Assembly: GCF_019285735.1 (NCBI RefSeq)
Contig: NZ_CP079107.1
Coordinates: 3,100,001-3,164,000 of the forward strand
Length of the DNA: 64,000 nucleotides
Source: Paeniglutamicibacter sp. Y32M11
Lineage (GTDB): Bacteria; Actinomycetota; Actinomycetes; Actinomycetales; Micrococcaceae
Direction: 5' to 3'
In this document: in pieces, positions 37,259 to 46,900 of the stretch
Position numbering within the stretch: the first letter of the stretch is position 1
Layout of the letters: every line of letters begins with the position of its first letter
Program-made: the position numbers and the translations under genes
Notes under the pieces: model-generated
Seen by the model: only the letters and a program-made list of their open reading frames with translations
Told to the model about the DNA's origin: nothing
Databases searched by the model: none

Positions 37259-38188
37259 TCAGGATTGGGCTCGGAATGCCGAAGGAGAGCTACCGTAGGT
37301 GGCTCGGAAAACCTTGCTGAAGTGGGCAGCATCGGGTAATCCCCAGCGCGCACCCACCGCTCCCACCGGCACGTGGTGCTGGAAGGGATCACTCAAGTCG
37401 CGTCGGCAGTGTTCAAGACGTCGAGTTCGGATCCATTCGGAGACGGTGTGCCCAGATTCGGCAAAGATCTTGTGAAGGCTACGCAGGGAAATGAAGTGAG
37501 CGTCGGCGATTGACCCGGGACACAACTGAGAATCGGCAAGATGGGTATCAATGTACCCCTGGATGATCCGAAACTGGCGCTGAGACGCGTCACTCACGAG
37601 GTCATCGCGCTCGTGAAGTTCGGCAGCGAGCAACGTGCTGAGTAGGTCCACTGCGTTGGCGGCCAGTCGCTGTCCCACAGGGTCCTGCAGCTGAGGCAAC
37701 AAACTAGCCAGCTGTCCCAAAAAGGGAGCAATGGCACGACCTAAGGGATGCTCGGCACCGATGGAGGTGGCAGTCATCTCGCGGATTTGTGCCACGGGAA
37801 GTCCCAGCTGTTGCTGGGGAAACATAAGCACCAGGGTTTTGATGTTCTCTTCGAAGACCAAGGTGTAGGGGCGCTGTGTATCGTAAATCGCCAATTGTCC
37901 GGGGCGGAGCACGGTTTCGCGTCCGTCCTGCAGCAGGATTCCATGCCCGCTGAGCTGAAGGTTCAATTTGAATTGGGGCGCTCCCCCGGTGGCCAACAGT
38001 TCCTCTGTGCGCCTCACCGTATGCGCGGTGGCTTCAACTTCCATCACTCCAACGGAACCGAATTGGTTGCCAGCGATGCTGCCGGCAAAGGCGCCTGCTC
38101 GCACCGGTTCACTGGTCAGCGGAACGAAGGCGCGCGAGACCAACGACTTCCAGTCACCAAAGGATTCAACGTGTTGCATCTGATACAT
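37259..38188 (-). CDS. AraC family regulator, FeaR-like
   Basis: The 309-residue protein has an N-terminal AraC_binding_2-type domain (LSGHGILLQDGRETVLRPGQLAIYDTQRPYTLVFEE) and a C-terminal double helix-turn-helix (LRSLHKIFAESGHTVSEWIRTRRLEHCRRDL ... AAHFSKVFRATYGSSPSAF). This is the layout of FeaR, the phenylethylamine-pathway activator. The ATG is preceded by GAAAGG. The permease gene lies directly downstream and the amine oxidase gene is less than 1 kb upstream, so it is a candidate activator of both. Confidence 0.88.
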   Translation of the reverse strand: MYQMQHVESFGDWKSLVSRAFVPLTSEPVRAGAFAGSIAGNQFGSVGVMEVEATAHTVRRTEELLATGGAPQFKLNLQLSGHGILLQDGRETVLRPGQLAIYDTQRPYTLVFEENIKTLVLMFPQQQLGLPVAQIREMTATSIGAEHPLGRAIAPFLGQLASLLPQLQDPVGQRLAANAVDLLSTLLAAELHERDDLVSDASQRQFRIIQGYIDTHLADSQLCPGSIADAHFISLRSLHKIFAESGHTVSEWIRTRRLEHCRRDLSDPFQHHVPVGAVGARWGLPDAAHFSKVFRATYGSSPSAFRAQS

Positions 38189-38340
38189 GAGCGAGAGACC
38201 TTTCCCCAATATCGCTCACATCCCTCAACGGGTTCCAACACAAGGGAGGTGAACGGCATCACATTTGAGTCAATGTACGCGCAAAAACACCCAAAGTCAC
38301 GTTTTTTCTCTCGTTGTAGGTTTTAAATTTGTCTTGGCAC

Positions 38341-38934
38341 TCAGTTCGCGCGTAGCAGTGAAAGCTGATGTCCCAACTGAGCGCGCAATTGCACGGGGTC
38401 ATTGAAGCGCGCGTCCAGAACCGCCACCACCTGGGAACCCAGCAGGAAGGTCAGCAGCGATTCGGCAGCGGAATCCGGAACCACCTCCGCGCGCAGGACC
38501 CCCGAAGCGCTCGCCTGCGCGATCCATCCCTTAATCCAAGTTCGCCACTGTGCCATGGCTTCGTCATTGAGCGCGGCAAAATCCGGTTCGTGGATGGCAC
38601 TCTGCCAAAACGGGATGACCACCCGGGCCTCGTCAAGTCGATCCTCATCCAGGGGCAAAACCTCCGTGGCGAATGCGGCAAGCGCCTCGAGGCCCATGAG
38701 ACCCTCCGTTGAGGCCCGAACTCTGGCATTGGTGCGCCCGAAGACGTGGGTAAAGGTTGCGCGCATCAAACTCGCGCGGGTTGGGAAGTACGGCTTCAGC
38801 GCCCCATTGGCAAAGCCTGCCTCGGCGGCGACGTCTCGTAAAGTCACCCCGTCAAAACCACGGTGGGCGATGACTCGCCAGGTGACCTCAACGAGTTCAA
38901 GTCGGCGGGCGTCATGATCAACAATCTTGGGCAT
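38341..38934 (-). CDS. TetR family regulator (BetI-like) next to the amine oxidase
   Basis: The 197-residue protein starts with the TetR DNA-binding domain ([43 protein letters not shown]), in the group that includes BetI and RutR. The start [11 protein letters not shown] was chosen for its similarity to the group; an ATG three codons upstream also exists. The gene faces the amine oxidase across 174 bases holding an inverted repeat, so it is a likely repressor of the oxidase. Confidence 0.88.
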   Translation of the reverse strand: MPKIVDHDARRLELVEVTWRVIAHRGFDGVTLRDVAAEAGFANGALKPYFPTRASLMRATFTHVFGRTNARVRASTEGLMGLEALAAFATEVLPLDEDRLDEARVVIPFWQSAIHEPDFAALNDEAMAQWRTWIKGWIAQASASGVLRAEVVPDSAAESLLTFLLGSQVVAVLDARFNDPVQLRAQLGHQLSLLRAN

Positions 38935-39019
38935 ATCTCCCATCCTACGGACGACGTCGGCCCCCTCGGAACATCACGCCGCGAAACCCGGACCCCTTGC
39001 CACGGAGGCCAATCATGGT

Positions 39020-39041
39020 TATTCTCTACAAGCAGAGAATA
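39020..39041. promoter_or_regulatory. inverted repeat in the TetR/amine oxidase divergent promoter
   Basis: TATTCTCT-ACAAGC-AGAGAATA has perfect eight-base arms and lies between the TetR gene and the amine oxidase, 68 bases before the oxidase ATG. It is the natural operator candidate for the neighbouring TetR protein. Confidence 0.6.
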
Positions 39042-39108
39042 TAAAAGTGGCTTAGGTCACGGAATCTGCGATTCAATACCCCCGGGCACCCTTCCGAAAG
39101 GCACCACG

Positions 39109-41025
39109 ATGACCCTCGAAAACGTCACGGCCCCGCGCACCACAATGGGTGCCTACATGCTGGCCACCGAAGAGGAAATCTCAACCGTCAGGGAGATCCT
39201 GGCCGCTGCCGGACACTTCCCCGATTCGGCCCGAATCGCCTATCTTGGTCTGGAAGATCCGCAACGTGATAGTTCGACGATCGACCGCCGTTTCCGCGTC
39301 TTCCTCCTAGATGTCGCCGGTGCCCAGCCCAAGGACGTCGTCATCTCGGTGACCACCGGCGCCATCGAATCCGTGATCGAGTTGGATACTGCCACCAGTG
39401 GCGAACTGCCGGTGCTGGAAGAGGAATTCGAGGTCGTGGAGCAGCTGCTGGCCAAAGACCCGCGCTGGCTCGAGGCGCTGGCCAAACGCAACCTCGATGT
39501 GACGACGGTTCGTGTGGCACCGCTCTCCGCCGGCGTTTTTGAGTACCCGGAGGAATCCGGTCGGCGGATTCTGCGCGGTCTGGCCTTCATGCAGGAGCAC
39601 CCGCAGGATTCTGCCTGGGCGCATCCGGTGGACGGGTTGGTCGGCTACGTGGATGTTACCAACCGCACCGTGGATCAGGTCATTGATCTCGGCGTCGTGC
39701 CAATTCCCACCGAGCACGGCAACTACACCGACCCGGAATTGACCGGTGAACTGAGGACCACCCAAAAACCCATCTCCATCACCCAGCCCGAGGGTCCCAG
39801 CTTCAGCGTCACCGACGGCAATCACGTCGAATGGGAAAAATGGAGCCTTGATGTGGGCTTCGATGTACGCGAAGGCCTGGTGCTGCACAACATTTCCTTC
39901 GAAGACAAGGGCGCCCCACGCCGCATTCTAAATCGCGCCTCCATCGCCGAGATGGTTGTCCCGTATGGGGATCCATCCCCGGTGCGCAGCTGGCAGAACT
40001 ACTTCGACACCGGCGAGTACCTGGTGGGCCAGTTCGCCAATTCTCTGGAATTGGGCTGTGACTGCCTGGGCGAAATCCACTACATCTCCCCCGTGGTCTC
40101 CAACGCCCGCGGTGAGGCCCGCAGCATCCGCAACGGCATTTGCATGCACGAGGAGGACTACTCGATCCTGGCCAAGCACTCGGATCTGTGGACCGGAATC
40201 AACTACACCCGACGCAACCGCCGCTTGGTCATCTCCTTCTTCACCACCATCGGCAACTACGATTACGGTTTCTACTGGTACCTCTACCTTGATGGCACCA
40301 TCGAATTTGAGGCCAAGGCTACCGGCATCGTCTTCACCAGCGCACTGCCCGAGGGCCAAACTCCCTATGCCTCCGAAATTGCACCCGGGCTCGGCGCCCC
40401 CTACCACCAGCATCTTTTTGGTGCCCGGCTCGACTTTGCCCTCGATTCCGGTCCCGGACGTGTTGAGGAGGAAGACGTGGTGCGCCTTGCCACCGGCCCG
40501 GACAATCTGCGGGGCAATGCCTTCTCCCGCCAGCGCACCCTTTTGGCGCGTGAGTCCGAGGCGATCCGTGATGCCGATGGCTCCAAGGGACGCACCTGGG
40601 TCATCACCAACCCGGAATCCACTAACCGGCTGGGACATCCGGTGGGCTACAAGCTGCACCCGGCGGGTAACCCCACACTGCTGGCCGATGAGGGGTCATC
40701 GATCCACCGCCGCGCCACCTTTGCCTCCAAGGCCCTGTGGGTGACCCCGGCAACGGCGGACCAACGTTACCCGACCGGCGACTTCGTGAACCAGCATGCC
40801 GGTGGGGGCGGGTTGCCCGAATGGGTCAAGGCCGATCGCAACATCGATGGTGAGGACGTGGTCCTCTGGCACACCTTCGGGCTCACTCACTTCCCACGCC
40901 CCGAGGACTGGCCCATCATGCCGGTGGACACCGTGGGCTTCAAGCTGCGTCCCGAGGGATTCTTCGACCGGTCCCCGGTGCTTGACGTTCCGGCACCGGC
41001 AACCACCAAGTCCTGCCACAGCTAG
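39109..41025 (+). CDS. copper (topaquinone) amine oxidase
   Basis: The 638-residue protein is a complete copper amine oxidase. The cofactor motif GNYDYGF places the topaquinone Tyr at residue 384, the catalytic base Asp at 300 (YFDTGEY), and the copper ligands at His433, His435 and His594. This is the same spacing as Y382/D298/H431/H433/H592 of the Arthrobacter globiformis phenylethylamine oxidase, with a constant offset of two. It turns a primary amine plus O2 and water into aldehyde, ammonia and H2O2. No signal peptide is visible, so it is probably cytoplasmic. GAAAGG lies before the ATG. The nearby FeaR-like regulator favours an aromatic or biogenic amine. Confidence 0.96.
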   Translation: MTLENVTAPRTTMGAYMLATEEEISTVREILAAAGHFPDSARIAYLGLEDPQRDSSTIDRRFRVFLLDVAGAQPKDVVISVTTGAIESVIELDTATSGELPVLEEEFEVVEQLLAKDPRWLEALAKRNLDVTTVRVAPLSAGVFEYPEESGRRILRGLAFMQEHPQDSAWAHPVDGLVGYVDVTNRTVDQVIDLGVVPIPTEHGNYTDPELTGELRTTQKPISITQPEGPSFSVTDGNHVEWEKWSLDVGFDVREGLVLHNISFEDKGAPRRILNRASIAEMVVPYGDPSPVRSWQNYFDTGEYLVGQFANSLELGCDCLGEIHYISPVVSNARGEARSIRNGICMHEEDYSILAKHSDLWTGINYTRRNRRLVISFFTTIGNYDYGFYWYLYLDGTIEFEAKATGIVFTSALPEGQTPYASEIAPGLGAPYHQHLFGARLDFALDSGPGRVEEEDVVRLATGPDNLRGNAFSRQRTLLARESEAIRDADGSKGRTWVITNPESTNRLGHPVGYKLHPAGNPTLLADEGSSIHRRATFASKALWVTPATADQRYPTGDFVNQHAGGGGLPEWVKADRNIDGEDVVLWHTFGLTHFPRPEDWPIMPVDTVGFKLRPEGFFDRSPVLDVPAPATTKSCHS

Positions 41026-41035
41026 TAGCGGTGTC

Positions 41036-41506
41036 GTGAGTACGCACGTTACCGCCGCGACGTGGTCCACAGCGCGGATCGTTTCCACAACCCGGGTCAC
41101 CCGGCTGCCGCGCGCGATGGTGTTCGTGCGTCTGCTCGCGGTATTTGCCGCGCTCATGTCCGTTCTGCACCTCTGGCTTCTGCTGCTCTTTCCTCACGGT
41201 CTCTGGGTCGGAACACTATTGGGCATCATGGTGCTGATCTGCCTGAAGTGCGCGCATCGAGCCTGGAACCATCCCGTGGCACTGACTCAGCTACTGGTGA
41301 TGTCGGCGCTCATGGCCATCACGCACACCTTTATGGCACTGGGTGTTCACGAACATCACCACGGTGCCGGTGACGTGGCGGCGGGATCCGGTGCCGCCGC
41401 GATGTTGGGTGTGGCGGCAGCCGAATTGGTACTGGTCATGCTCTGCTCCTTGGGGCTGCGAATCTCCCGAGCGAGCAACGGCCGCACCTACCGCTCACCG
41501 AGGTAA
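41036..41506 (+). CDS. small membrane protein following the amine oxidase
   Basis: The roughly 156-residue protein (GTG start, weak evidence; an internal ATG at MVFVRLL is possible) has about four helices and a periplasm-facing GVHEHHHGAGD motif. The His cluster could bind copper or another metal. It starts 10 bases after the amine oxidase stop, so it is probably co-transcribed; a role in copper supply to the oxidase is tempting but unproven. Confidence 0.6.
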   Translation: MSTHVTAATWSTARIVSTTRVTRLPRAMVFVRLLAVFAALMSVLHLWLLLLFPHGLWVGTLLGIMVLICLKCAHRAWNHPVALTQLLVMSALMAITHTFMALGVHEHHHGAGDVAAGSGAAAMLGVAAAELVLVMLCSLGLRISRASNGRTYRSPR

Positions 41507-41518
41507 CAGCGCACCTTG

Positions 41519-41558
41519 GGTGGGGAGAACCGGATGTCATTTTCCGGTTCTCCCCACC
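41519..41558. terminator. bidirectional terminator between convergent genes
   Basis: GGTGGGGAGAACCGGA and TCCGGTTCTCCCCACC form perfect 16-base arms around an eight-base loop, between the small membrane protein gene and the leftward TetR gene. Confidence 0.85.
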
Positions 41559-41559
41559 G

Positions 41560-42240
41560 TCAGTGTTGCAACCGGGCGGCGATCCCTCCCAGCAGAAGGT
41601 CGAGTGCGAATCGATAGTTCTCTTCGTCCTGCACCGCGGCCATTTCCCGCACGGACGCGACGGCCAGGGGGAAATCGTGTTCGGCCACCCGGTCATAGCT
41701 GCTCACCCAAGCCGCATCGTCCTGCTCTGATTTTTGTCCCAGAAGCATCAGACCCGCACTAAAACCGGTCCAGGCCAGCATGAAGTCACCACAGGCGCGG
41801 AACACCGGTGCCGCTTCGTGCCGTGAAAAACCAGCTCGCGTCAGCGCGCTGAGCATGGCTTCGACAAATTGAAGTTCACCGCTTTGCCCCGTCACGCGTA
41901 AGGCAGCCAGCGTCGCGACCTGAGGGTATTGCAGGAAGCTGGCCCGGATGCGCTCCATCAAATCCCGCAGTGATTCTTTCCAGTCGGGTGACGGGACGTA
42001 CCCGATCATGCCCATGGTGATCACCTTGTCGGCGAGCGCGAGCAGCAGTTCGTCCTTATTGGCGAAGTGGCGATAGAGCGCCGTGGGATCGGCACCGAGT
42101 TCCTTGCCGATTTTGCGGAAAGACAGAGCATCGGGAGTTGTTCCGGTGGCCAGGAACAGGCATGCTTCGAGGATCCTTTCGCGGCCGAGGCCCTGGGCGC
42201 GGCGGCGCGGTACCGTCGGCACACCTTCTTTTTGATCCAT
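41560..42240 (-). CDS. TetR family regulator of the FAD amine oxidase operon
   Basis: The 226-residue protein has the TetR helix-turn-helix (ILEACLFLATGTTPDALSFRKIGKELGADPTALYRHFANKDELLLALADKV), followed by a C-terminal ligand-binding domain. The ATG has AAGGAAA nine bases upstream. It is divergent from the FAD oxidase operon, with a 37-base perfect inverted repeat between them, so it is almost certainly the operon's repressor. Confidence 0.9.
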   Translation of the reverse strand: MDQKEGVPTVPRRRAQGLGRERILEACLFLATGTTPDALSFRKIGKELGADPTALYRHFANKDELLLALADKVITMGMIGYVPSPDWKESLRDLMERIRASFLQYPQVATLAALRVTGQSGELQFVEAMLSALTRAGFSRHEAAPVFRACGDFMLAWTGFSAGLMLLGQKSEQDDAAWVSSYDRVAEHDFPLAVASVREMAAVQDEENYRFALDLLLGGIAARLQH

Positions 42241-42259
42241 GCTGTTAGGTTTCCTTGAC

Positions 42260-42296
42260 CCGATCGTAAAGTCAACACCGTTGACTTTACGATCGG
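42260..42296. promoter_or_regulatory. 37-bp perfect inverted repeat (TetR operator candidate)
   Basis: CCGATCGTAAAGTCAAC and GTTGACTTTACGATCGG are perfect 17-base arms separated by ACC, 20-56 bases upstream of the TetR ATG and about 160 bases before the FAD oxidase. It is the size and placement of a dimer-of-dimers TetR operator. Confidence 0.8.
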
Positions 42297-42452
42297 ACTG
42301 CGATTTTATGAACAGGAACACACCAGAGGCATTAGAGGTGCTAGCCGGATGATCCTTCGTTGGGCTGATCACCATCCTGCCGCAAAGATCGACGCTGCTC
42401 CCGCACCCCAGAACCATTGCTCGAATCCTCGGAATGGAACTCCCGTTACCTC

Positions 42453-43919
42453 ATGAAACTCACCACCTCCGCAGCTGGCACCACCCCCGTCTCCTACGAG
42501 CGCTTCGAATCCACGGTGAGCAGTTCAACCGTCGACGCTGCACTGCAATCAACTCACTACTCCCCCTATTGGTTGGAGCATTCACAACGCCCCGAGGCAT
42601 TAGCAGCCCTCGAGGGCTTCATCACCACCGACCTGTTGGTGATTGGTGGCGGCTACACCGGATTGTGGACGGCACTGCTGGCCAAGGAGGCACAACCCGA
42701 CCGCGAGGTGGTGCTCATCGAGGCCCAACGCATCGGTTGGGCTGCCTCGGGACGCAACGGCGGCTTCTGCGAGGCCTCCTTGGTACACGGAGAATCCAAC
42801 GGGGAAAAACACCTCCCGGCGGAAAATGCCAGACTGACCGAGCTTGGCACCGAAAATCTTGCCGACCTCATCAACACCATCAGACGCTATGACATCGACT
42901 GCGATCTAAGACTCGGCGGAGTGCTCAATGTGGCCACCGAGGAGCACCAGGTCCCCTGGCTGCACGAGGAAGCAGATACCCAAGGGGCAGATCGGGTCTT
43001 GGATGCCGCAGCCACCCGGGAACTGATCAATTCCCCGCTCTTTAAGGCCGGCTTGTGGGAGAAGGACGGCACGGTGCTGGTGCATCCTGCCAAGCTCGCC
43101 TGGGGTTTGCGCCGGGTCGCACTGGAACTGGGCGTCAAAATCTTTGAACACACCAGCGGCGAGGACCTCACCTCCACCGCCGATTTTATTCAGGTCCACA
43201 CCAGGGCCGGACGTATCCGAGCCCAACGCGTGGCACTGGCCACCAACGCCTTCCCATCCCTACACAAACGGCACCGCCTACACACCATCCCGGTCTACGA
43301 CTACGCGTTGATGACCGAACCACTGACGGCTGCCCAACGTGAGTCCATCGGGTGGAGCCAGGACATCGGCCTGGCAGATTTGAGCAATCGTTTCCATTAC
43401 TCTCGGCCCACCGTTGATGAGAACGGCGGCTGGCGACTCCTTTATGGGGGCTACGACGCCGTGTACCACTACGGGCGTGAGGTGAACCCCGAGCATGACC
43501 GGCACGATGAAACCTTCCGGAAGCTGGCCGCCCACTTCATCGGCACCTTCCCACAACTTGAAGGCATCTCCTTCTCCCACGCATGGGGCGGGGCCATCGA
43601 CACCTGCAGCCGTTTCTTCGCCTTCTTTGATACCTCCCATGACGGGCGGGTTGCCTACTGCGCCGGATTCACCGGTCTGGGTGTTGGCGCTACCCGATTT
43701 GGTGCCCGCGTCATGTTGGATCTGCTCTCCGGGGACACCACCGAACTGATCCAGCTGGCGATGGTGAGGAAAAAACCCTTGCCGTTCCCACCGGAACCAG
43801 CTGCCTGGCTGGGCGTGAAACTCATGACTCATGCCCTGGCCAAGGCCGATCGACAGCAAGGCAAACGTGGCCCGTTCTTGAAGGTCATGGACGCGGTGGG
43901 CATGGGGTTCGACTCATGA
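42453..43919 (+). CDS. FAD-dependent amine oxidase (DAO family)
   Basis: The 488-residue flavoprotein has the FAD-binding fingerprint DLLVIGGGYTGLWTALLAKE near residue 60 and the C-terminal YCAGFTGLGVGATRFGARVMLDLL of the DAO family, close to gamma-glutamylputrescine oxidase and related amine or N-methyl amino acid oxidases. The ATG at 42453 is a weak choice: no clear ribosome binding site is seen, and the frame extends 12 codons to a TTG. It overlaps the cupin gene by four bases, so oxidase, cupin and dehydrogenase form one operon. Confidence 0.88.
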   Translation: MKLTTSAAGTTPVSYERFESTVSSSTVDAALQSTHYSPYWLEHSQRPEALAALEGFITTDLLVIGGGYTGLWTALLAKEAQPDREVVLIEAQRIGWAASGRNGGFCEASLVHGESNGEKHLPAENARLTELGTENLADLINTIRRYDIDCDLRLGGVLNVATEEHQVPWLHEEADTQGADRVLDAAATRELINSPLFKAGLWEKDGTVLVHPAKLAWGLRRVALELGVKIFEHTSGEDLTSTADFIQVHTRAGRIRAQRVALATNAFPSLHKRHRLHTIPVYDYALMTEPLTAAQRESIGWSQDIGLADLSNRFHYSRPTVDENGGWRLLYGGYDAVYHYGREVNPEHDRHDETFRKLAAHFIGTFPQLEGISFSHAWGGAIDTCSRFFAFFDTSHDGRVAYCAGFTGLGVGATRFGARVMLDLLSGDTTELIQLAMVRKKPLPFPPEPAAWLGVKLMTHALAKADRQQGKRGPFLKVMDAVGMGFDS

Positions 43920-44311
43920 TCCCCGAACCCTTCCCACCCCTGCTCGGCGGCCAAGCGCTGCTCATCAACAAGGTACCCATGGAGCACCAAAAGCCCACCG
44001 ATGATGTCCTAACCGCCGGAACCACCACCGCCACGGTGGAATTGGGATCCCTGGCAGGTTGCGAATTTGGGATCTGGGAAATGTCGCTCGGGTCCATGCA
44101 AGACGTGGAGGCTGATGAGATCTTTGTGGTCATCGCCGGCCACGGCAGGGTACTTATTGAGCCCTTCAATGGACACCCGGCACGCACCGCCGAGCTTCTC
44201 CCGGGAACCATCATGCGCCTGGAGGCCGGGATGCGAACCACCTGGACCATCACCGAACCGCTGCGCAAGGCCTATTTCACGCCCCGCCTGACCCCGGAAG
44301 ATACCCCATGA
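43916..44311 (+). CDS. cupin-domain protein (DUF861-like)
   Basis: The 131-residue protein has a single cupin fold with LGSMQDVEADEIFVVIAGHGRVLIEP and TIMRLEAGMRTTWTITEPLRKAYF, matching the small DUF861-type cupins often linked to amine and ureidoglycine genes. It overlaps the oxidase and the dehydrogenase by four bases each, so it is translated with both. The role is unknown, perhaps aldehyde or product handling. Confidence 0.82.
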   Translation: MIPEPFPPLLGGQALLINKVPMEHQKPTDDVLTAGTTTATVELGSLAGCEFGIWEMSLGSMQDVEADEIFVVIAGHGRVLIEPFNGHPARTAELLPGTIMRLEAGMRTTWTITEPLRKAYFTPRLTPEDTP

Positions 44312-45792
44312 GCACCAGCACCCCCGGCCACCAATTCATCGATGGTTCCTACCGCGTCGGCGGCGGAAAAACCGTCAAACGCATCAACCCTGCCACCGGG
44401 GACGGTGATGGAAGCATCGACTATGCCAGTCTTGCTGACCTGAACGACGCGGTGAACGCGGCGGCAGCTGCCTTCCCCGGCTGGTCGAAGCTGACTCCGG
44501 GAGCCCGAGCGGATCACCTGCTGAATTTTGCCCGGGAGCTCGGTGCCCGTAGCCAGGAACTGGCGGAACTTGAAACCCGGCAAAGCGGGAAAACAATCCG
44601 GATGTCCACCGAGTTTGATGTGCCGGGAACCTTGGATAACATCACCTTCTTCGCCGGTGCCGCCCGCCAACTCACCGGCCTGGCTGCCGGGGACTATGCC
44701 GGAAATTCCACCTCGATGATCCGTCGCGAGGCGATCGGGGTCATCGGCTCCATCTCCCCCTGGAATTACCCGCTACAGATGGCCGCCTGGAAGATCCTCC
44801 CGGCCATCGCCGCCGGCAATACCATTGTGCTCAAGCCCAGCGAGCTGACCCCCGGGACCTCGCTGATCTTTGCCGAGGCCGCGCATGCCGCCGGCATCCC
44901 GGCGGGGGTCATCAACATTGTGGTGGGTGAGGGAGCAGATATCGGTGAGGCATTGGTTCGTCACCCGCTGGTGGTCATGAGCTCCTTCACCGGATCCACC
45001 GCGGTGGGGCGGCACATCATGGCCATGGCCGCAGAAACCGGCAAACGGGTGCATCTGGAGCTCGGCGGCAAGGCACCCCTGGTGGTCTTCAAGGACGCCG
45101 ATGTGGAAGCAGCCGCCCACGGCGCCGTGGCAGGATCCACCATCAATGCCGGTCAGGATTGCACCGCTGCCACCCGCGCCTACGTGCACGTTTCACTCTT
45201 TGATACCTTCACCACTCGGGTCGCCGAGCTCATGAATTCAATGATCCTTGGGGATCCCACCGACCCCGACACCGACATGGGATCACTCATCTCGTACCCC
45301 CATCGGGAGAAGGTCACCGCCATGGTGGATCGGGCCCGCGCCGCGGGAGCCACGGTCCTGGCCGGCGGCCGGGCACCGGATCACCCCGGTGCGTTCTACC
45401 GTCCCACACTGATCACTTCTGCGGCTCAGGACAGCGAAATTGTCCAGGCCGAGGTCTTCGGACCGGTCCTGGTGGCGCTACCCTTTGAGACCGAGGACGA
45501 AGCCATCGCCCTGGCCAACGACACTCCCTTTGGTTTGGCGGCCTCGGCGTGGACACGCGACGTGAATCTGGCCATGCGTGCGGCGGCCGAGATCCAGGCC
45601 GGCTGCGTATGGATTAATGAGCACATCCCGATCGTCTCGGACATGCCCCACGGTGGATACAAGGCCTCCGGATTTGGAAAAGATATGAGCGCCTATTCCT
45701 TCGAGGAGTACACGAACATCAAGCACGTGCTCATTTCGCACGATACCGACGCGCACAAACAATGGCAAAATACCGTTTTTCGCCAGCGTTAG
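44308..45792 (+). CDS. aldehyde dehydrogenase (gamma-aminobutyraldehyde type)
   Basis: The 494-residue NAD-dependent aldehyde dehydrogenase has the catalytic Cys285 in NAGQDCTAATR, the Glu in HLELGGKAPLVVF and the substrate-loop motif QAGCVWINEHIPIVSDMPHGGYK typical of the gamma-aminobutyraldehyde dehydrogenase group (PatD/PuuC-like). It overlaps the cupin gene by four bases. It would oxidise the aldehyde made by the FAD oxidase, for example 4-aminobutanal to GABA. Confidence 0.9.
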   Translation: MSTSTPGHQFIDGSYRVGGGKTVKRINPATGDGDGSIDYASLADLNDAVNAAAAAFPGWSKLTPGARADHLLNFARELGARSQELAELETRQSGKTIRMSTEFDVPGTLDNITFFAGAARQLTGLAAGDYAGNSTSMIRREAIGVIGSISPWNYPLQMAAWKILPAIAAGNTIVLKPSELTPGTSLIFAEAAHAAGIPAGVINIVVGEGADIGEALVRHPLVVMSSFTGSTAVGRHIMAMAAETGKRVHLELGGKAPLVVFKDADVEAAAHGAVAGSTINAGQDCTAATRAYVHVSLFDTFTTRVAELMNSMILGDPTDPDTDMGSLISYPHREKVTAMVDRARAAGATVLAGGRAPDHPGAFYRPTLITSAAQDSEIVQAEVFGPVLVALPFETEDEAIALANDTPFGLAASAWTRDVNLAMRAAAEIQAGCVWINEHIPIVSDMPHGGYKASGFGKDMSAYSFEEYTNIKHVLISHDTDAHKQWQNTVFRQR

Positions 45793-45973
45793 GCCAACCT
45801 CCGCGAGTGTGGAGACACAAAACCACGCACCGCACCGGTACACGTTGTCGGAAGAAACTTCGGATCTCCCGGGGATTGATCTCCCGCGGGCGGTTCGCGC
45901 ACCGTTGGCAGTTCGGGGCTGTTAGCCTCGGACCAAAGCTGGCTTCCACGTTGCGACCCGGAGGAAATGTAAT

Positions 45974-46675
45974 ATGTCCCAGAACACTGATTACGACACC
46001 TTTGCCGAGGACTACTCGAAAGAAAACGAGTCAAGTCTGATGAATCAATACTATGAACGACCGGCGATGTTAAAACTCGCGGGAAACGTCCGGCACCGTA
46101 AAATTCTTGATGCGGGATGTGGGTCAGGTCCCTTGACCGAAGCGCTGCTTGAACGCGGTGCTCACGTGAGTGGTTTTGATTCGAGCCAGGGCATGATCAA
46201 CCTGGCCACGAAGCGAGTCGGCGATGCCGCAGAACTATTGGTCGCCGATCTGGGGCAACCGCTTCCGTTTGCCGACGATACATTTGATGATGTCCTCGCC
46301 TCGTTGGTCTTCCACTATTTGCCCGACTGGTCTAACGCCCTACAGGAGATTAGGCGTGTCCTGCGTCCCGGCGGCAGACTCATCATGTCGGTAAATCATC
46401 CGATCCTCTATCCCTGGACAAACCCCGGCCAAGACTATTTTAAGCTCACGAAGTACTCGGATGATCACTCGTTTAATGGCCAACCGGCCGTCCTCACCTA
46501 TTGGCACCGTCCCTTGCACGCCATGTCCGATGCCTTTGCCAAGGCGGGGTTCGGGATCGAAGTCATCAGCGAGCCACCATATTCAACCGAGGCCCCCGCG
46601 GAGCTGGTCCCCGATCGTCTCAAGGAAAGAGATGCGTTCATCAGCTTCATTTTCTTTGTGCTGCGCGCACCCTGA
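45974..46675 (+). CDS. class I SAM-dependent methyltransferase
   Basis: The 233-residue protein has motif I ILDAGCGSGPLTEALLERG and the following strand HVSGFDSSQGMINLA, with LADDTFDDVLASLVFHYLPDW as motif IV region. It is a Methyltransf_11-type enzyme; the substrate is not predictable. GGAGG lies before the ATG. Confidence 0.88.
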   Translation: MSQNTDYDTFAEDYSKENESSLMNQYYERPAMLKLAGNVRHRKILDAGCGSGPLTEALLERGAHVSGFDSSQGMINLATKRVGDAAELLVADLGQPLPFADDTFDDVLASLVFHYLPDWSNALQEIRRVLRPGGRLIMSVNHPILYPWTNPGQDYFKLTKYSDDHSFNGQPAVLTYWHRPLHAMSDAFAKAGFGIEVISEPPYSTEAPAELVPDRLKERDAFISFIFFVLRAP

Positions 46676-46900
46676 GGTTTTCACGTCGCCGGAACTGACC
46701 GGCAACGACTCGGAGAAATATGACGAGCGACGGTTCTTCACTGACCGCCGCGGAACGACGTTGAGAACGGGCACCCGAGCCAGTGGAAAACCAGCCGCAG
46801 ACACGTGGTGCCCCCCGGTTCTTGTTGAATCGCTACACTGTTCTCTTGGGCCTCTCGTGGGGAAAATCCGGCCCGCAATCGATCTGGAGCTGAACCGTTT

